A DNA stretch of 64,000 nt, taken from Prauserella halophila. GTDB taxonomy: Bacteria; Actinomycetota; Actinomycetes; Mycobacteriales; Pseudonocardiaceae. Below are positions 45,824-55,244 of the stretch, piece by piece. Both the position numbers and the translations under genes were made by a program. Where the stretch lies: NCBI RefSeq assembly GCF_024171895.1, contig NZ_JAMTCQ010000008.1, positions 620,001-684,000 of the forward strand, in the 5' to 3' direction. The notes beneath the pieces were generated by a model. The model had not been told where the DNA came from. It worked only from the letters and a program-made list of their open reading frames with translations, and did no database searches. The stretch's first letter is position 1. Every line of letters starts with the position of its first letter.

Positions 45824-47620
45824 ATGGCGTACTCCGTCACATTGCCGGAGCTCGGGGAAAGCGTCACGGAGGGCACCGTCACCCGGTGGCTGAAGCAGGA
45901 GGGTGAATCGGTCGCGGTCGACGAGCCGTTGCTGGAGATCAGCACCGACAAGGTCGACACCGAGGTCCCTTCCCCCGTCGCGGGCACGGTCCAGAAACTC
46001 ATCGCCAAGGAGGACGACACCGTCGAGGTCGGCGGTGAGCTGGCGCTGGTCGACGACGGATCGGGCGGCGGCTCGGCGGCCGAGTCCGCTCCTGCCGCCG
46101 AGCCCGCTCCTGCCGCCGAGCCCGCAGCGGCTCCGGCCCCCGCGGCGCCCGCTCCCGCCGCCGAGCCCGCGGCGGCTCCGGCACCGCCGGCTCCGGCACC
46201 GTCCGGCGGTGCCGCTTCGGGTTCGCCGGTCACGCTGCCCGAGCTCGGCGAGAGCGTCACCGAGGGCACGGTCACCCGGTGGCTCAAGCAGATCGGCGAC
46301 ACCGTCGAGGTGGACGAGCCGCTGCTCGAGATCTCCACCGACAAGGTCGACACCGAGGTGCCCTCGCCCCTCGCGGGCACGCTGCTCGAGATTTCCGCGG
46401 GCGAGGACGCGACGGTCGAGGTCGGCGGACAGCTCGCGGTGATCGGCTCCGCCGACGCGGCACCGGCGGCACCGGCACCCGCTCCCGAGCCGGAACCCGC
46501 CCCGGCCCCGGCCCCGGCTCCCGAACCGGCCCCTGCGCCTCAGCAGGCGGCACCCGCGCCTGCCGCGCCGGCACCGCAGGCCCCGGCACAGCCGACTCCG
46601 GCACCGCAGGCCCCTGCCGCCGCTCCGGCACAGCAGGCCCCGGCGCAGGACGACGGCGGTGGCACGCCCTACGTGACGCCGCTGGTGCGCAAACTCGCCG
46701 CCGAGCACGACATCGACCTGTCGACACTGACCGGTTCCGGTGTCGGCGGCCGCATCCGCAAACAGGACGTGCTGGCCGCCGTCGACACGAAGCAGCAGCA
46801 GGCCCCGGCGGCCACTCCTGCAGCCACGCCGACTGCGCAGGCCGCTCCGTCCCAGCCTGCCGCCGCGGCACCGGTCTCCGACGCGGAGAAGGCCGCACTG
46901 CGCGGAACCGTGCAGAAGGCCAACCGGATCCGCCAGATCACGGCGGAGAAGACCAGGGAGTCGCTGCAGGTCTCGGCGCAGCTCACGCAGGTGCACGAGG
47001 TCGACGTCAGCAAGATCGCCAAGCTGCGCCAGCGCGCCAAGTCGGCGTTCCGCGAGCGTGAAGGCGTCAACCTGACGTTCCTGCCGTTCTTCGCCAAGGC
47101 CACGGTGGAGGCGCTCAAGCAGCACCCGAACGTCAACGCCTCCTACAACGAGGAGACGAAGGAGATCACCTACCACGGCTCGATCAACCTCGGCATCGCC
47201 GTGGACACCGAGCGTGGCCTGCTGTCGGTGGTCATCCACGACGCCGGGGAACTGAGCCTGTCCGGTCTGGCGCACCGCATCGCGGATCTGGCCGAACGGG
47301 CGCGCACCAACAAGGTCACGCCCGACGAGCTGACCGGCGGCACGTTCACCATCACGAACATCGGCAGCAACGGTGCCCTGTTCGACACGCCGATCATCGT
47401 GCAGCCGCAGTCGGGCATGCTCGGCACCGGCGCGATCGTGAAGCGCCCGGTCGTCGTGGCCGACGAGGACGGCAACGACACGATCTCCGTGCGGTCGATG
47501 TCGTACCTCCCGTTGACCTACGACCACCGGCTGATCGACGGCGCCGACGCCGGCCGATTCCTGACGACGGTCAAGCAGCGGCTCGAGGACGGCAACTTCG
47601 AGGACGAGCTGGGACTCTGA
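45824..47620 (+). CDS. sucB: 2-oxoglutarate dehydrogenase/PDH E2 with two lipoyl domains
   Basis: 598 aa dihydrolipoamide acyltransferase, mycobacterial DlaT-like. Two lipoyl domains (about 3-78 and 133-208) each with [14 protein letters not shown] carrying the lipoylated lysine (near 44 and 174); A/P-rich linkers; peripheral subunit-binding domain ([17 protein letters not shown]); catalytic domain ending in the HxxxDG motif [14 protein letters not shown]. In this group one E2 can serve both PDH and OGDH, so the substrate is left open. ATG with AAGGGAG upstream. Followed by three hairpins. Confidence 0.95.
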   Translation: MAYSVTLPELGESVTEGTVTRWLKQEGESVAVDEPLLEISTDKVDTEVPSPVAGTVQKLIAKEDDTVEVGGELALVDDGSGGGSAAESAPAAEPAPAAEPAAAPAPAAPAPAAEPAAAPAPPAPAPSGGAASGSPVTLPELGESVTEGTVTRWLKQIGDTVEVDEPLLEISTDKVDTEVPSPLAGTLLEISAGEDATVEVGGQLAVIGSADAAPAAPAPAPEPEPAPAPAPAPEPAPAPQQAAPAPAAPAPQAPAQPTPAPQAPAAAPAQQAPAQDDGGGTPYVTPLVRKLAAEHDIDLSTLTGSGVGGRIRKQDVLAAVDTKQQQAPAATPAATPTAQAAPSQPAAAAPVSDAEKAALRGTVQKANRIRQITAEKTRESLQVSAQLTQVHEVDVSKIAKLRQRAKSAFREREGVNLTFLPFFAKATVEALKQHPNVNASYNEETKEITYHGSINLGIAVDTERGLLSVVIHDAGELSLSGLAHRIADLAERARTNKVTPDELTGGTFTITNIGSNGALFDTPIIVQPQSGMLGTGAIVKRPVVVADEDGNDTISVRSMSYLPLTYDHRLIDGADAGRFLTTVKQRLEDGNFEDELGL

Positions 47621-47624
47621 GTCC

Positions 47625-47654
47625 CTCGTCCCCCGGCGCGCGCCGGGGGACGAG
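47625..47654 (+). terminator. 30-bp perfect palindrome right after sucB
   Basis: CTCGTCCCCCGGCGC and its complement with no spacer, starting four bases beyond the stop codon. Confidence 0.75.
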
Positions 47655-47699
47655 GAGTTCGGCGGTCGCCACTCCCCTGAGCCGTGACCGCCGAACTCC
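47654..47699 (+). terminator. Second hairpin in the sucB 3' region
   Basis: GGAGTTCGGCGGTC (47654-47667) pairs perfectly with 47686-47699 across an 18-base loop. Confidence 0.7.
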
Positions 47700-47716
47700 G
47701 AGCCCAAACCCGTAGT

Positions 47717-47767
47717 CGAGTCGAGGGTCCGAACCCGGTACCACACCGGGCTCGGACCCTCGACTCG
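47717..47767 (+). terminator. Third hairpin in the sucB 3' region
   Basis: 22-base arms 47717-47738 and 47746-47767, one mismatch, loop TACCACA, followed by TTT. Confidence 0.78.
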
Positions 47768-47851
47768 TTTCGGCACCCGGCCCGGTCCACCTCGGACACC
47801 GTCCCGTCCCCGGCACACGTTCGGCTGCGGCGGAGCGTGCGGGATCGCCGC

Positions 47852-47857
47852 TAGGGT
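47852..47857 (+). promoter_or_regulatory. -10 element TAGGGT, 7 nt before the epimerase ATG
   Basis: TAGGGT, GGGCGTT, ATG. The hairpins upstream isolate this promoter from sucB. Confidence 0.45.
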
Positions 47858-47864
47858 GGGCGTT

Positions 47865-48749
47865 ATGCGAATTCTCGTCGCGGGGTCGAGCGGACTGCTC
47901 GGGGGCGCGCTGGTCGCGCGGCTGAGCACGGCCGGACACGACGTCCTGCGGCTGGTCCGGCGCACCCCACGTGCCGCCGACGAGCGGGGCTGGCAGCCGC
48001 CCGCGGGCCGGATCGACGAGGGTACGTTCGACGGCGTCGACGCCGTGGTGAATCTGTGCGGCGCGCCCCTGGCGTCCGGCCGATGGAGCGACGCGCGCAA
48101 GCAGCACCTCGTCGACAGCCGCGTCGAGCCCACCGAGGTGCTCGCCGACGCGGTCGCCCGCCACGGGGTTCCCGTGCTGCTCAACGCCTCCGGGATCAAC
48201 GTCTACGGCGACACCGGTGATCGTGAGGTCGACGAATCGGCCCGGCACGGCTCCGGTTTCCTCGCCGACCTGTGCCGCTCGTGGGAGGCCGCCACCGACC
48301 CGGCGGTGCGCGCGGGGGCCCGGGTGGTGCACCTGCGCACCTCCCCCGTGCTGTCGGCCCACGGCGGGCTGCTGGCCCCGCTGCGGATGCTGTTCCGGTT
48401 CGGGCTCGGCGGCAAGCTCGGCGACGGCAGGCAGTACTTCCCCTGGATCGGCCTCGACGACCACGTCGCCGCGATGGAGCTGCTGCTGCGCAAGGCCGAC
48501 GTCGCCGGCCCGGTGAATCTGACCGCCCCCGAACCGGTCACCAACGCCGAGTTCACCCGGGCGCTGGGCAGTGCGCTCCGCCGTCCAGCGCCGTGGCGCG
48601 TGCCGGGCTTCGCGCTGCGGACCGTGCTGGGTGACGCCGCCGACGAGATGCTGTTGTCCGGTCCGCGCGCGGTGCCCGGCCGGCTCCCGGACACCGGGTT
48701 CACCTTCGCCCACCCGCGCCTCGAGCAGGCGCTGGCCGCCGTCACATGA
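47865..48749 (+). CDS. TIGR01777-family NAD(P)-binding epimerase
   Basis: 294 aa SDR-fold protein of the TIGR01777/YfcH group, Rv2216 by position. Rossmann motif [26 protein letters not shown] (family SAVGYYG), LRTSPVLS and [13 protein letters not shown]. Reaction unknown; the conserved link with lipB suggests a shared physiological setting. ATG at 47865. Confidence 0.92.
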   Translation: MRILVAGSSGLLGGALVARLSTAGHDVLRLVRRTPRAADERGWQPPAGRIDEGTFDGVDAVVNLCGAPLASGRWSDARKQHLVDSRVEPTEVLADAVARHGVPVLLNASGINVYGDTGDREVDESARHGSGFLADLCRSWEAATDPAVRAGARVVHLRTSPVLSAHGGLLAPLRMLFRFGLGGKLGDGRQYFPWIGLDDHVAAMELLLRKADVAGPVNLTAPEPVTNAEFTRALGSALRRPAPWRVPGFALRTVLGDAADEMLLSGPRAVPGRLPDTGFTFAHPRLEQALAAVT

Positions 48750-48785
48750 CGACCGTCGACCCCGGCCGACCGCAGGCGGCGGGAG

Positions 48786-48791
48786 TACAGT
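48786..48791 (+). promoter_or_regulatory. -10 element TACAGT, 7 nt before lipB GTG
   Basis: TACAGT, CGACTCC, GTG. Confidence 0.45.
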
Positions 48792-48798
48792 CGACTCC

Positions 48799-49542
48799 GT
48801 GACTGCGAACGAGACCCTTTCCTGCCGCACCACGTCCGAGCCCGTGTCGGTGCGGGAGCTCGGCACGATCGACTACCTCGATGCGTGGGAACTGCAGCGC
48901 GAGTACGCCGGTGCCCGCGCCGACTCGACCGGTCCGGACACGATGCTGCTGCTGGAGCACCCGTCGGTGTACACGGCGGGCAAGCGCACCCGGCCCGAGG
49001 ACCGGCCGACCGACGGCACGCCGGTGATCGACGTCGACCGCGGCGGGCGGATCACCTGGCACGGGCCGGGACAGCTCGTCGGCTACCCGCTGGTGCAGCT
49101 GGCCGACCCGGTCGACGTGGTGCAGTACGTGCGGCGGATCGAAGAGGCGCTCATCCACGTGTGCGAGACCTTCGGCGTGCACACGGGGCGGGTCGACGGC
49201 CGCAGCGGCGTGTGGCTGCCCGCCGACGACCGCGGCCCGGAGCGCAAGATCGGCGCCATCGGCATCCGGGTGCAGCGCGGCGTGACCATGCACGGGTTCG
49301 AGCTCAACTGCAACGCCGACCTGAGCGCGTTCGACCGGATCGTGCCGTGCGGCATCAGCGACGCCGGAACCACGTCGCTGTCGAAGGAGCTCGGTCGCGA
49401 CGTACCGGTCGCCGAGGCACTGCCGTACGCGCGCGACGCGGTGCTGGCCGCGCTCGAAGGCGACCTGCCGGTGGACGAGAATCGCTGGCTCCCCCGGCAG
49501 CAGCCGTCCGCCCCCGGCGTGACGTTCGCCCTGCAGAACTGA
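48799..49542 (+). CDS. lipB: Octanoyltransferase LipB
   Basis: 247 aa. Moves octanoate from acyl carrier protein to lipoyl domains, here most likely those of SucB. Seen: [47 protein letters not shown] (catalytic lysine) and [13 protein letters not shown] (catalytic cysteine). GTG start at 48799. Separated from lipA by four accessory genes. Confidence 0.96.
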   Translation: MTANETLSCRTTSEPVSVRELGTIDYLDAWELQREYAGARADSTGPDTMLLLEHPSVYTAGKRTRPEDRPTDGTPVIDVDRGGRITWHGPGQLVGYPLVQLADPVDVVQYVRRIEEALIHVCETFGVHTGRVDGRSGVWLPADDRGPERKIGAIGIRVQRGVTMHGFELNCNADLSAFDRIVPCGISDAGTTSLSKELGRDVPVAEALPYARDAVLAALEGDLPVDENRWLPRQQPSAPGVTFALQN

Positions 49543-49546
49543 AACC

Positions 49547-49589
49547 CGAAAACGGCCGCCACGGAGACGATCCGCGGCGGCCGTTTTCG
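49547..49589. terminator. Bidirectional terminator between lipB and the LLM gene
   Basis: CGAAAACGGCCGCC (49547-49560) pairs with 49576-49589, which ends GTTTTCG. A and T tails on both sides suit both directions. Confidence 0.85.
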
Positions 49590-49597
49590 CGGCGTGC

Positions 49598-50530
49598 TCA
49601 GTCGAGCTGACGGGCGACCTCGGAGGCGATGAGCTCGAGGTGGTCGAGGTCCGACAGGTCGAGTACCTGCAGATACAGCCGCGAGACACCGGTCTTCGCA
49701 CGCCACGTGCCGATCGTGTCGACGACCTCGGCGGGCGTGCCGCCGAGGCCGTTCTCCTTCAACTCCGGCACCGCACGCCCGATGGCCTCCGCGCGCCGTG
49801 CGATCTCGGCATCGCCGCGTCCCACGGCCGCGACGAGCGCAGCGGACCGGCGGACCGGCGTGGTGCGACCCGCTTCCTTCGCAGCCGCGTCGACACGCTC
49901 GAACTGCGCCGCCGCGGACTCGGCGTCCATGAACGGGGTGTTGAACTCGTCGGCGTACCGGGCCGCGAGCGCGGGCGTGCGCTTCTTGCCCCCGCCGCCG
50001 AGGATCACCGGCGGGTGCGGCCGCTGCGCCGGCTTCGGCAGCCCCGGCGCGCCGTCGAGCGTGTAGTGGTCGCCGGAGAACGAGAACGTCTCCCCTTCCG
50101 GCGTGTCCCACAGTCCGGTGATGACGGCGAGCTGCTCGGTGTAGCGGTCGAACAGCGTCTTCGTCGGGGGCAGGTCGATGCCGTAAGCGGTGTGCTCGTC
50201 GGCGTACCAGCCGGAGCCGAAACCGAACTCGATGCGGCCGCCGGACATGCGATCGGCCTGCGCCACGGAGATCGCCAGCACGGAGGGGTGCCGGAAGGTC
50301 GCCGCCGTGACGAGCGTGCCGAGCCGGACGGTCGACGTCTCGCGGGCGAGACCGGCGAGCGTGAGCCACGCGTCCGTCGGCCCCGGAAGGCCGGACGCGT
50401 CGCCCATCTTCAGGTAGTGGTCGGAGCGGAAGAACGCGCCGAAGCCGTTGTCCTCGGTCGCCTTCGCGACGCGGAGAAGGTCCTCGTAGTCGGCGCCTTG
50501 CTGCGGTTCGGTGAAGATCCTGAGTTCCAC
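49598..50530 (-). CDS. LLM-class (F420-dependent) oxidoreductase
   Basis: 310 aa luciferase-like monooxygenase fold. Seen: FFRSDHYLKM, VRLGTLVTAATFRHP, SGGRIEFGFGSGWYADEH and PPVILGGGGKKRTPALAARYADEFN, typical of F420-using actinobacterial LLM enzymes. Substrate unknown. GTG 50530 with TAGTCT seven bases upstream. Downstream of, and same strand as, the TetR gene. Confidence 0.88.
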   Translation of the reverse strand: MELRIFTEPQQGADYEDLLRVAKATEDNGFGAFFRSDHYLKMGDASGLPGPTDAWLTLAGLARETSTVRLGTLVTAATFRHPSVLAISVAQADRMSGGRIEFGFGSGWYADEHTAYGIDLPPTKTLFDRYTEQLAVITGLWDTPEGETFSFSGDHYTLDGAPGLPKPAQRPHPPVILGGGGKKRTPALAARYADEFNTPFMDAESAAAQFERVDAAAKEAGRTTPVRRSAALVAAVGRGDAEIARRAEAIGRAVPELKENGLGGTPAEVVDTIGTWRAKTGVSRLYLQVLDLSDLDHLELIASEVARQLD

Positions 50531-50537
50531 GGTCCAA

Positions 50538-50543
50538 AGACTA
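50538..50543 (-). promoter_or_regulatory. -10 element TAGTCT, 7 nt before the LLM gene GTG
   Basis: TAGTCT, TTGGACC, GTG on the minus strand. Just upstream, GAGGTCGCGCGCARCGTGTCC occurs twice about 50 bases apart (near 50546 and 50599). Confidence 0.42.
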
Positions 50544-50638
50544 CGAGGTCGCGCGCAACGTGTCCCTTTGGGCGGTGGTGGGAGACGGGCGAGCACGAGG
50601 TCGCGCGCAGCGTGTCCGGTGGGGCGGCAGGTGCGCCG

Positions 50639-51241
50639 TCAGGCCTCGGTGGCCTGCCTGCGCACCTGGTTCAGCAGGCGCACGACCACGTCCTCGATCT
50701 GCTCGCCGACCTTGCGCTGATCGGCGGAATGGGCGATCTCGGTGGCCGCGCTGCACAGCGCGCCGAACAGCAGTCGCGACGTCACCTCGACGGGCACAGC
50801 CAGCACCTCACCTGCGTCGATGAGGTCCTGCAGCGCCTGCTTGATGAGCCCGAAGCTGTAGCGGTCCTCCGCCTCGCGCCAGCGCGCCCAGCCCATGACG
50901 ACCGGCGCCTCCTGCAGCGCGATTCGCTGGTAGGAGGGGTCGAGGCAGCTGCCGATGAACTCGCGCAGCCCGGCCAGCGCGCGTTCCCACGGCGCCTGCG
51001 AGCCGCTCAGGATCTTCTCCAAGCGCCCCTTGATGTCGGCCTCGACCTCGTCGAACGCCGCCTCGAACACGGCCTGTTTCCCACTGAAGTGGTGGTACAG
51101 CGCGCCTTTCGTCACGCGCGCCCGCTTCGCGATCTCGTCGAGCGACGTGCCGGCGTACCCCCGTTCCGTGAACAGCCGGACAGCACTCTCGACCAGCGCA
51201 GACCGCGTCGATTCCGAGTAGTCGTCACGTCTGGACCGCAT
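50639..51241 (-). CDS. TetR-family transcriptional regulator
   Basis: 200 aa. N-terminal helix-turn-helix: SAVRLFTERGYAGTSLDEIAKRARVTKGALYHHFSGK; C-terminal ligand domain (RIALQEAPVVMGWARWRE). Probably represses itself and the divergent gene at 51415 through GGTATG sites in the 173-base gap, and may control the LLM gene. ATG at 51241 chosen; an in-frame ATG lies further upstream (51283) but inside the operator region. Confidence 0.92.
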   Translation of the reverse strand: MRSRRDDYSESTRSALVESAVRLFTERGYAGTSLDEIAKRARVTKGALYHHFSGKQAVFEAAFDEVEADIKGRLEKILSGSQAPWERALAGLREFIGSCLDPSYQRIALQEAPVVMGWARWREAEDRYSFGLIKQALQDLIDAGEVLAVPVEVTSRLLFGALCSAATEIAHSADQRKVGEQIEDVVVRLLNQVRRQATEA

Positions 51242-51280
51242 TGTCACCACACTCACAACTCTACTCGGGTTTGCCGTCGC

Positions 51281-51335
51281 CATACCGGTGGTATGTTCGT
51301 GGCGTACTCACGGTATGCCGCAGACCCGCGGTATG
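51281..51335. promoter_or_regulatory. TetR operator: CATACC-GGT-GGTATG plus two GGTATG half-sites
   Basis: Perfect palindrome 51281-51295. Further GGTATG copies at 51312-51317 and 51330-51335. All lie between the divergent TetR and 51415 genes. Confidence 0.68.
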
Positions 51336-51414
51336 GCCAGGTGTCCCGATTCCCGATGTCCGACCATCAGACGTCCCGGCCACCGAGTCGCGTAACCACA
51401 CAGCAGGGGATCCC

Positions 51415-51954
51415 ATGAGCTGGAACGACTACTACAGACGACGCGACATCCTCGACACGATCCTGCGGCGCGCCCGGCGCAATCCCGGGACGCCGCTGCA
51501 CCTCTCCGACATCCCGGACGCGATCGACGAGTTCGGCACCGAGGAGAACCTGCTCCTCGCGCTCCACTACCGCTGGCAGCAGGCCCTCAGTGGCAGGCTC
51601 CGCGCCGAGGTCGGGGGCCCCGAGGACTCCGCGGACCTGCCGGGCGGCCGCGACGCGGACCACGTCGAGGCCGTGTCACGCGCGTGGCGCAAGACGTCCT
51701 CCGACCACGCGACCCTGCGCGCCGTGCTCGACGCGCACCTCGACGACCATTCGGCGCTGCGCCGTGCCCACGAGGCCCAGCTGCGCATGCTGGCCGTCAC
51801 GGCAGGACTCGCCGAGCCCGGCGAACCGGCCGACGAAGTGACGCAGATCGGCAACACCCTCGTCGGACTCATCCGCACCCGCGCATCCGAGCTGGGCGCA
51901 CCGCCCCGCAATCCGGTCAGCCAGCTCCTGCGCAAGCTCGCCCCGGCCGGCTGA
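51415..51954 (+). CDS. Conserved actinobacterial protein of unknown function
   Basis: 179 aa, soluble, mostly helical. Begins MSWNDYYRRRDILDTILRRA; later FGTEENLLLALHYRWQQALSG. I recall similar proteins in actinobacteria but no function. ATG with AGGGG five bases upstream. Divergent from the TetR gene and probably under its control. Confidence 0.75.
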   Translation: MSWNDYYRRRDILDTILRRARRNPGTPLHLSDIPDAIDEFGTEENLLLALHYRWQQALSGRLRAEVGGPEDSADLPGGRDADHVEAVSRAWRKTSSDHATLRAVLDAHLDDHSALRRAHEAQLRMLAVTAGLAEPGEPADEVTQIGNTLVGLIRTRASELGAPPRNPVSQLLRKLAPAG

Positions 51955-52070
51955 GCCACCGGTCGAGTCCGAGCACCGACCCGAGCACCGACCCGAGCGA
52001 TACACCGGAGCCGGCGGATGTTGTGGACCCGCAACCAGGAGTTCGGCACCACGGGTGCCGGGCGAGTCGC

Positions 52071-52112
52071 AAGGCCAGGTGCTACCCGGGGCATTACCGG
52101 GACCCTGGCCTT
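52071..52112 (+). terminator. Hairpin 3' of the 51415 gene
   Basis: AAGGCCAGG (52071-52079) pairs with CCTGGCCTT (52104-52112), inner CCCGG/CCGGG. Nearby small repeats: CGAGCACCGACC twice at 51970-51996, and an 18-bp unit (GTCCGCRGCCTKRTACAG) about twice near 52119-52155. Confidence 0.6.
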
Positions 52113-52222
52113 ACGCATGTCCGCGGCCTGATACAGGTCCGCAGCCTTGTACAGGTCTACGGCCCGACGCGGCGACAGCCGGGTTGCGGCACCTCAGCTG
52201 GCACGGTGTCGCTACTCACCGG

Positions 52223-52228
52223 TAAGTT
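52223..52228 (+). promoter_or_regulatory. -10 element TAAGTT, 7 nt before the SDR ATG
   Basis: TAAGTT, GACGTCC, ATG. Confidence 0.45.
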
Positions 52229-52235
52229 GACGTCC

Positions 52236-53189
52236 ATGGCGCGAATGGACCACTGGACCGAATCCGACATCCCGAACCAGAGCGGCAGGACGGTTCTGGT
52301 CACCGGCGCGAACTCCGGCCTCGGCCTGCACACGGCCCGGGTGCTGGCCGCGCGGGGCGCCGCGGTACTGCTCGCCTGCCGCTCCCCCGAACGCGGCAAA
52401 CAGGCGCTCGACACTGTCGCCGCAGGCGCGGCGACCGAACCGCAGCTGGTCGAACTCGACCTCGCCGACCTGGCATCCGTCCGACGGGCTGCGGCCGACG
52501 TCCGCGAGCGCACCGGGGACTCCCTCGACGTCCTCGTCAACAACGCAGGTGTCATGGCCCCGCCTCACGAGAAGACCCGCGACGGGTTCGAGCTCCAGTT
52601 CGGGACCAACCATCTCGGCCACGCCGCGCTGACGTGGCTGCTCCTGCCCGCACTGCGCACCCGCCCGGGCGCACGGGTCGTCACGGTCTCCAGTCTCGCC
52701 GCCCGCAGCGGACGCATCGACACGACCGACCCCCACTTCGAACGGCGCCGCTACAACCCGGTGGCCGGCTACGGCCAGTCCAAGCTGGCCAACCAGGTGT
52801 TCGCACTCGAACTCGACCGCAGGCTGCGGGCCGCGGGCGACGACGTCGTGAGCGTCGCCGCACACCCGGGCTACAGCGATACCGGCCTCGCCTCGGCGAT
52901 GGCGCAGGCACAGCGCAACGTCGTGCTGCGCACGGTCATGAACGTCGGCGGCCGGATCGGCGGGCTGCTCGTGGCGCAGAACACCGAGCAGGGAGCGGCA
53001 CCGCAGCTCTACGCCGCGACGGCACCCGACGTCTCCGGCGGCGAGTACCTCGGTCCGCTCGGCCCCGGCCAGCTACGCGGCCGTCCCGGCACGGTCCGGC
53101 CCCTCCCCGCGGCGGCCGATCCGACGACCGGTTCCGCATTGTGGGATCTCACGGCCGAGTTGACGGGTGTCACGCCCGACCCGGCATGA
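52236..53189 (+). CDS. Short-chain dehydrogenase/reductase (retinol dehydrogenase-like)
   Basis: 317 aa NAD(P)-dependent SDR. Cofactor motif [22 protein letters not shown], catalytic Ser (VVTVSSLAA) and YGQSKLANQ (Tyr-x3-Lys). The [20 protein letters not shown] segment is typical of the retinol dehydrogenase/protochlorophyllide reductase-like branch. Substrate unknown. ATG 52236, with a second ATG three codons on. Confidence 0.92.
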   Translation: MARMDHWTESDIPNQSGRTVLVTGANSGLGLHTARVLAARGAAVLLACRSPERGKQALDTVAAGAATEPQLVELDLADLASVRRAAADVRERTGDSLDVLVNNAGVMAPPHEKTRDGFELQFGTNHLGHAALTWLLLPALRTRPGARVVTVSSLAARSGRIDTTDPHFERRRYNPVAGYGQSKLANQVFALELDRRLRAAGDDVVSVAAHPGYSDTGLASAMAQAQRNVVLRTVMNVGGRIGGLLVAQNTEQGAAPQLYAATAPDVSGGEYLGPLGPGQLRGRPGTVRPLPAAADPTTGSALWDLTAELTGVTPDPA

Positions 53190-53213
53190 CCTTGTCGGCT
53201 CCGCGCGGGCGCG

Positions 53214-53219
53214 TAGGGT
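53214..53219 (+). promoter_or_regulatory. -10 element TAGGGT, 7 nt before lipA GTG
   Basis: TAGGGT, GGGAGCC, GTG. Same -10 sequence as the TIGR01777 gene. Confidence 0.45.
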
Positions 53220-53226
53220 GGGAGCC

Positions 53227-54240
53227 GTGACTGCACTGCCGGAGGGTCGGAAGCTGCTGCGTCTCGAGGTACGCAACAGCCAGACCCCGATCGAGAGAAA
53301 GCCGTCGTGGATCAAGACCCGAGCCCGGATGGGCCCCGAGTTCACCGAACTCAAGGGCCTCGTCCGCCGCGAAGGCCTGAACACCGTGTGCGAAGAGGCG
53401 GGCTGTCCCAACATCTACGAATGCTGGGAAGACCGCGAAGCCACCTTCCTCATCGGTGGTGACCAGTGCACGCGCCGGTGCGACTTCTGCCAGATCGACA
53501 CCGGCAAACCCGCCGAACTCGACACCGACGAGCCGCGCCGCGTCGCCGAGAGTGTGCAGGCGATGGGCCTGCGCTACTCGACAGTCACCGGCGTCGCCCG
53601 GGACGATCTCGAGGACGGCGGCGCGTGGCTGTACGCCGAAACGGTCCGCCAGATCCACCAGCTCAACCCGGGCACGGGTGTCGAGGTACTGATCCCGGAC
53701 TTCAACGCGGAACCGGATCAGCTGGCCGAGGTGTTCAGCTCGGAGCCCGAGGTGCTGGCCCACAACACCGAGACCGTGCCGCGCATCTTCAAGCGCATCC
53801 GGCCCGGTTTCCGCTACGAGCGTTCGCTGAAGGTCCTCACCGAGGCCCGCAATGCGGGCCTGGTCACCAAGTCGAACCTGATCCTCGGCATGGGCGAGAC
53901 GCCGGACGAGGTCGCACCCGCGATGCAGGACCTGTTCGACGCCGGCTGCGAGATCCTGACGATCACGCAGTACCTGCGCCCCTCGCCGCGCCACCACCCG
54001 GTCGACCGCTGGGTCAAGCCGGAGGAGTTCGTCGAGCACACCAAGGCCGCCGAGGAGATCGGGTTCCCCGGGGTCATGGCGGGCCCGCTCGTTCGCTCGT
54101 CGTACCGCGCGGGCAAGCTCTTCGCCAAGACCAAGGCGCACCGCGGGGAAGAACTTCCGGAGAACCTGCAGCACCTGGCCGCGGAAGCACCCGCAGCCCA
54201 GGAGGCCAGCAGCGTCCTCGCACGCCAATCCTCGTCCTGA
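53227..54240 (+). CDS. lipA: Lipoyl synthase LipA
   Basis: 337 aa radical SAM enzyme inserting two sulfurs into octanoyl groups on lipoyl domains. Both [4Fe-4S] sites are visible: auxiliary [13 protein letters not shown] and radical-SAM CTRRCDFCQ, plus the C-terminal RSSYRAG serine ligand. GTG at 53227. Works after LipB on SucB. Unlike the mycobacterial order it is not next to lipB. Confidence 0.97.
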   Translation: MTALPEGRKLLRLEVRNSQTPIERKPSWIKTRARMGPEFTELKGLVRREGLNTVCEEAGCPNIYECWEDREATFLIGGDQCTRRCDFCQIDTGKPAELDTDEPRRVAESVQAMGLRYSTVTGVARDDLEDGGAWLYAETVRQIHQLNPGTGVEVLIPDFNAEPDQLAEVFSSEPEVLAHNTETVPRIFKRIRPGFRYERSLKVLTEARNAGLVTKSNLILGMGETPDEVAPAMQDLFDAGCEILTITQYLRPSPRHHPVDRWVKPEEFVEHTKAAEEIGFPGVMAGPLVRSSYRAGKLFAKTKAHRGEELPENLQHLAAEAPAAQEASSVLARQSSS

Positions 54241-54359
54241 GAACGACATCCGGGTGATCCCTGACGCCGCGTGTGCGCGTCGACCGATAGTGTCGGCCGC
54301 ACACGCGGCGACATGTTTCACGTGCCGCGCCTGCTGGGGATGACGAACAGGGGTTGACG

Positions 54360-55187
54360 GTGGTCACCGACTTACTGAACTGGCTGCAGAGCCTGCCGCA
54401 ACCGGCGCTGGTGGGGGCCACCGGCCTGCTCGTGCTGCTCGAATGCACGATCGGTCTCGGCTTCCTCGCGCCGGGCGAATCCGGGCTGCTCATCGCGGCC
54501 ACCACCGCCACCACGACGCCGCGCTTCCTCATCCTCTGGCTCGTCGTGACGGTCTGCGCGGGCATCGGCGACTCGATCGGCTACACGATCGGCAGGCGCT
54601 TCGGGCCGAAGCTGCGCCAAACGAAGCTGATCCAGAAGTACGGTGTCGACGCGTGGGACAAGGCCACGGGCATCCTCCAGCGCCGCGGCGCGTGGGCGGT
54701 GTTCTTCGCCCGGTTCTTCCCCGTCGTGCGTACCCTCACGCCCGCCGCGTCCGGCACCTCGGGGCTGCCGTTCCACAAGTTCCTGCCGGCTGCGGTCACG
54801 GGTGCGACGTGCTGGTCGGCCCTGCACATCGCGCTCGGTGCGGCGGCGGGCGAAGCGGCCAAGCAGATCGAGGACGCCATGAGCACCGGCGGCATGATCG
54901 TGGTGGGCGTCCTTGCGGCGATCGCCGTGTTCGCGCTGCTGCGGTACAAGCGCAAGAAGTCGATGGCGGCGATGACCCCTGCGACAACGGCGAACTCCGA
55001 CGCGGCGGCACCGCCCGGGACGACGGCGGCCGCGGAGATCACGGCGACGTCCGGCGTCGAGGACGGCGCTACAGCAGGTCCCGCCACGGCAGGCGCGGCC
55101 GGCGCACCCGGTGGCGGCGCACCGGGCGGTGGCGCATCGGCGCCGAGCCCGGATTCCGACGATCGCCCGTCGGCCTCGCCGAACTGA
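54360..55187 (+). CDS. DedA/VTT-family membrane protein
   Basis: 275 aa. SNARE-associated (VTT) domain with GFLAPGESGLLIA and the FFARFFPVVRTLTPAASG motif of DedA lipid flippases; about five membrane helices to residue 200, then a disordered A/T/G/P-rich tail with GGGAPGGGA. DedA proteins recycle polyprenyl phosphate or phospholipid. GTG 54360 is six bases after AGGGG; a TTG two codons earlier is possible. Confidence 0.88.
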   Translation: MVTDLLNWLQSLPQPALVGATGLLVLLECTIGLGFLAPGESGLLIAATTATTTPRFLILWLVVTVCAGIGDSIGYTIGRRFGPKLRQTKLIQKYGVDAWDKATGILQRRGAWAVFFARFFPVVRTLTPAASGTSGLPFHKFLPAAVTGATCWSALHIALGAAAGEAAKQIEDAMSTGGMIVVGVLAAIAVFALLRYKRKKSMAAMTPATTANSDAAAPPGTTAAAEITATSGVEDGATAGPATAGAAGAPGGGAPGGGASAPSPDSDDRPSASPN

Positions 55188-55244
55188 GTCGGCGCGCCCC
55201 GCGGCTCTGCCCCGGCAGCCGAGTCGGGAGCAGGCGGGCGCATC

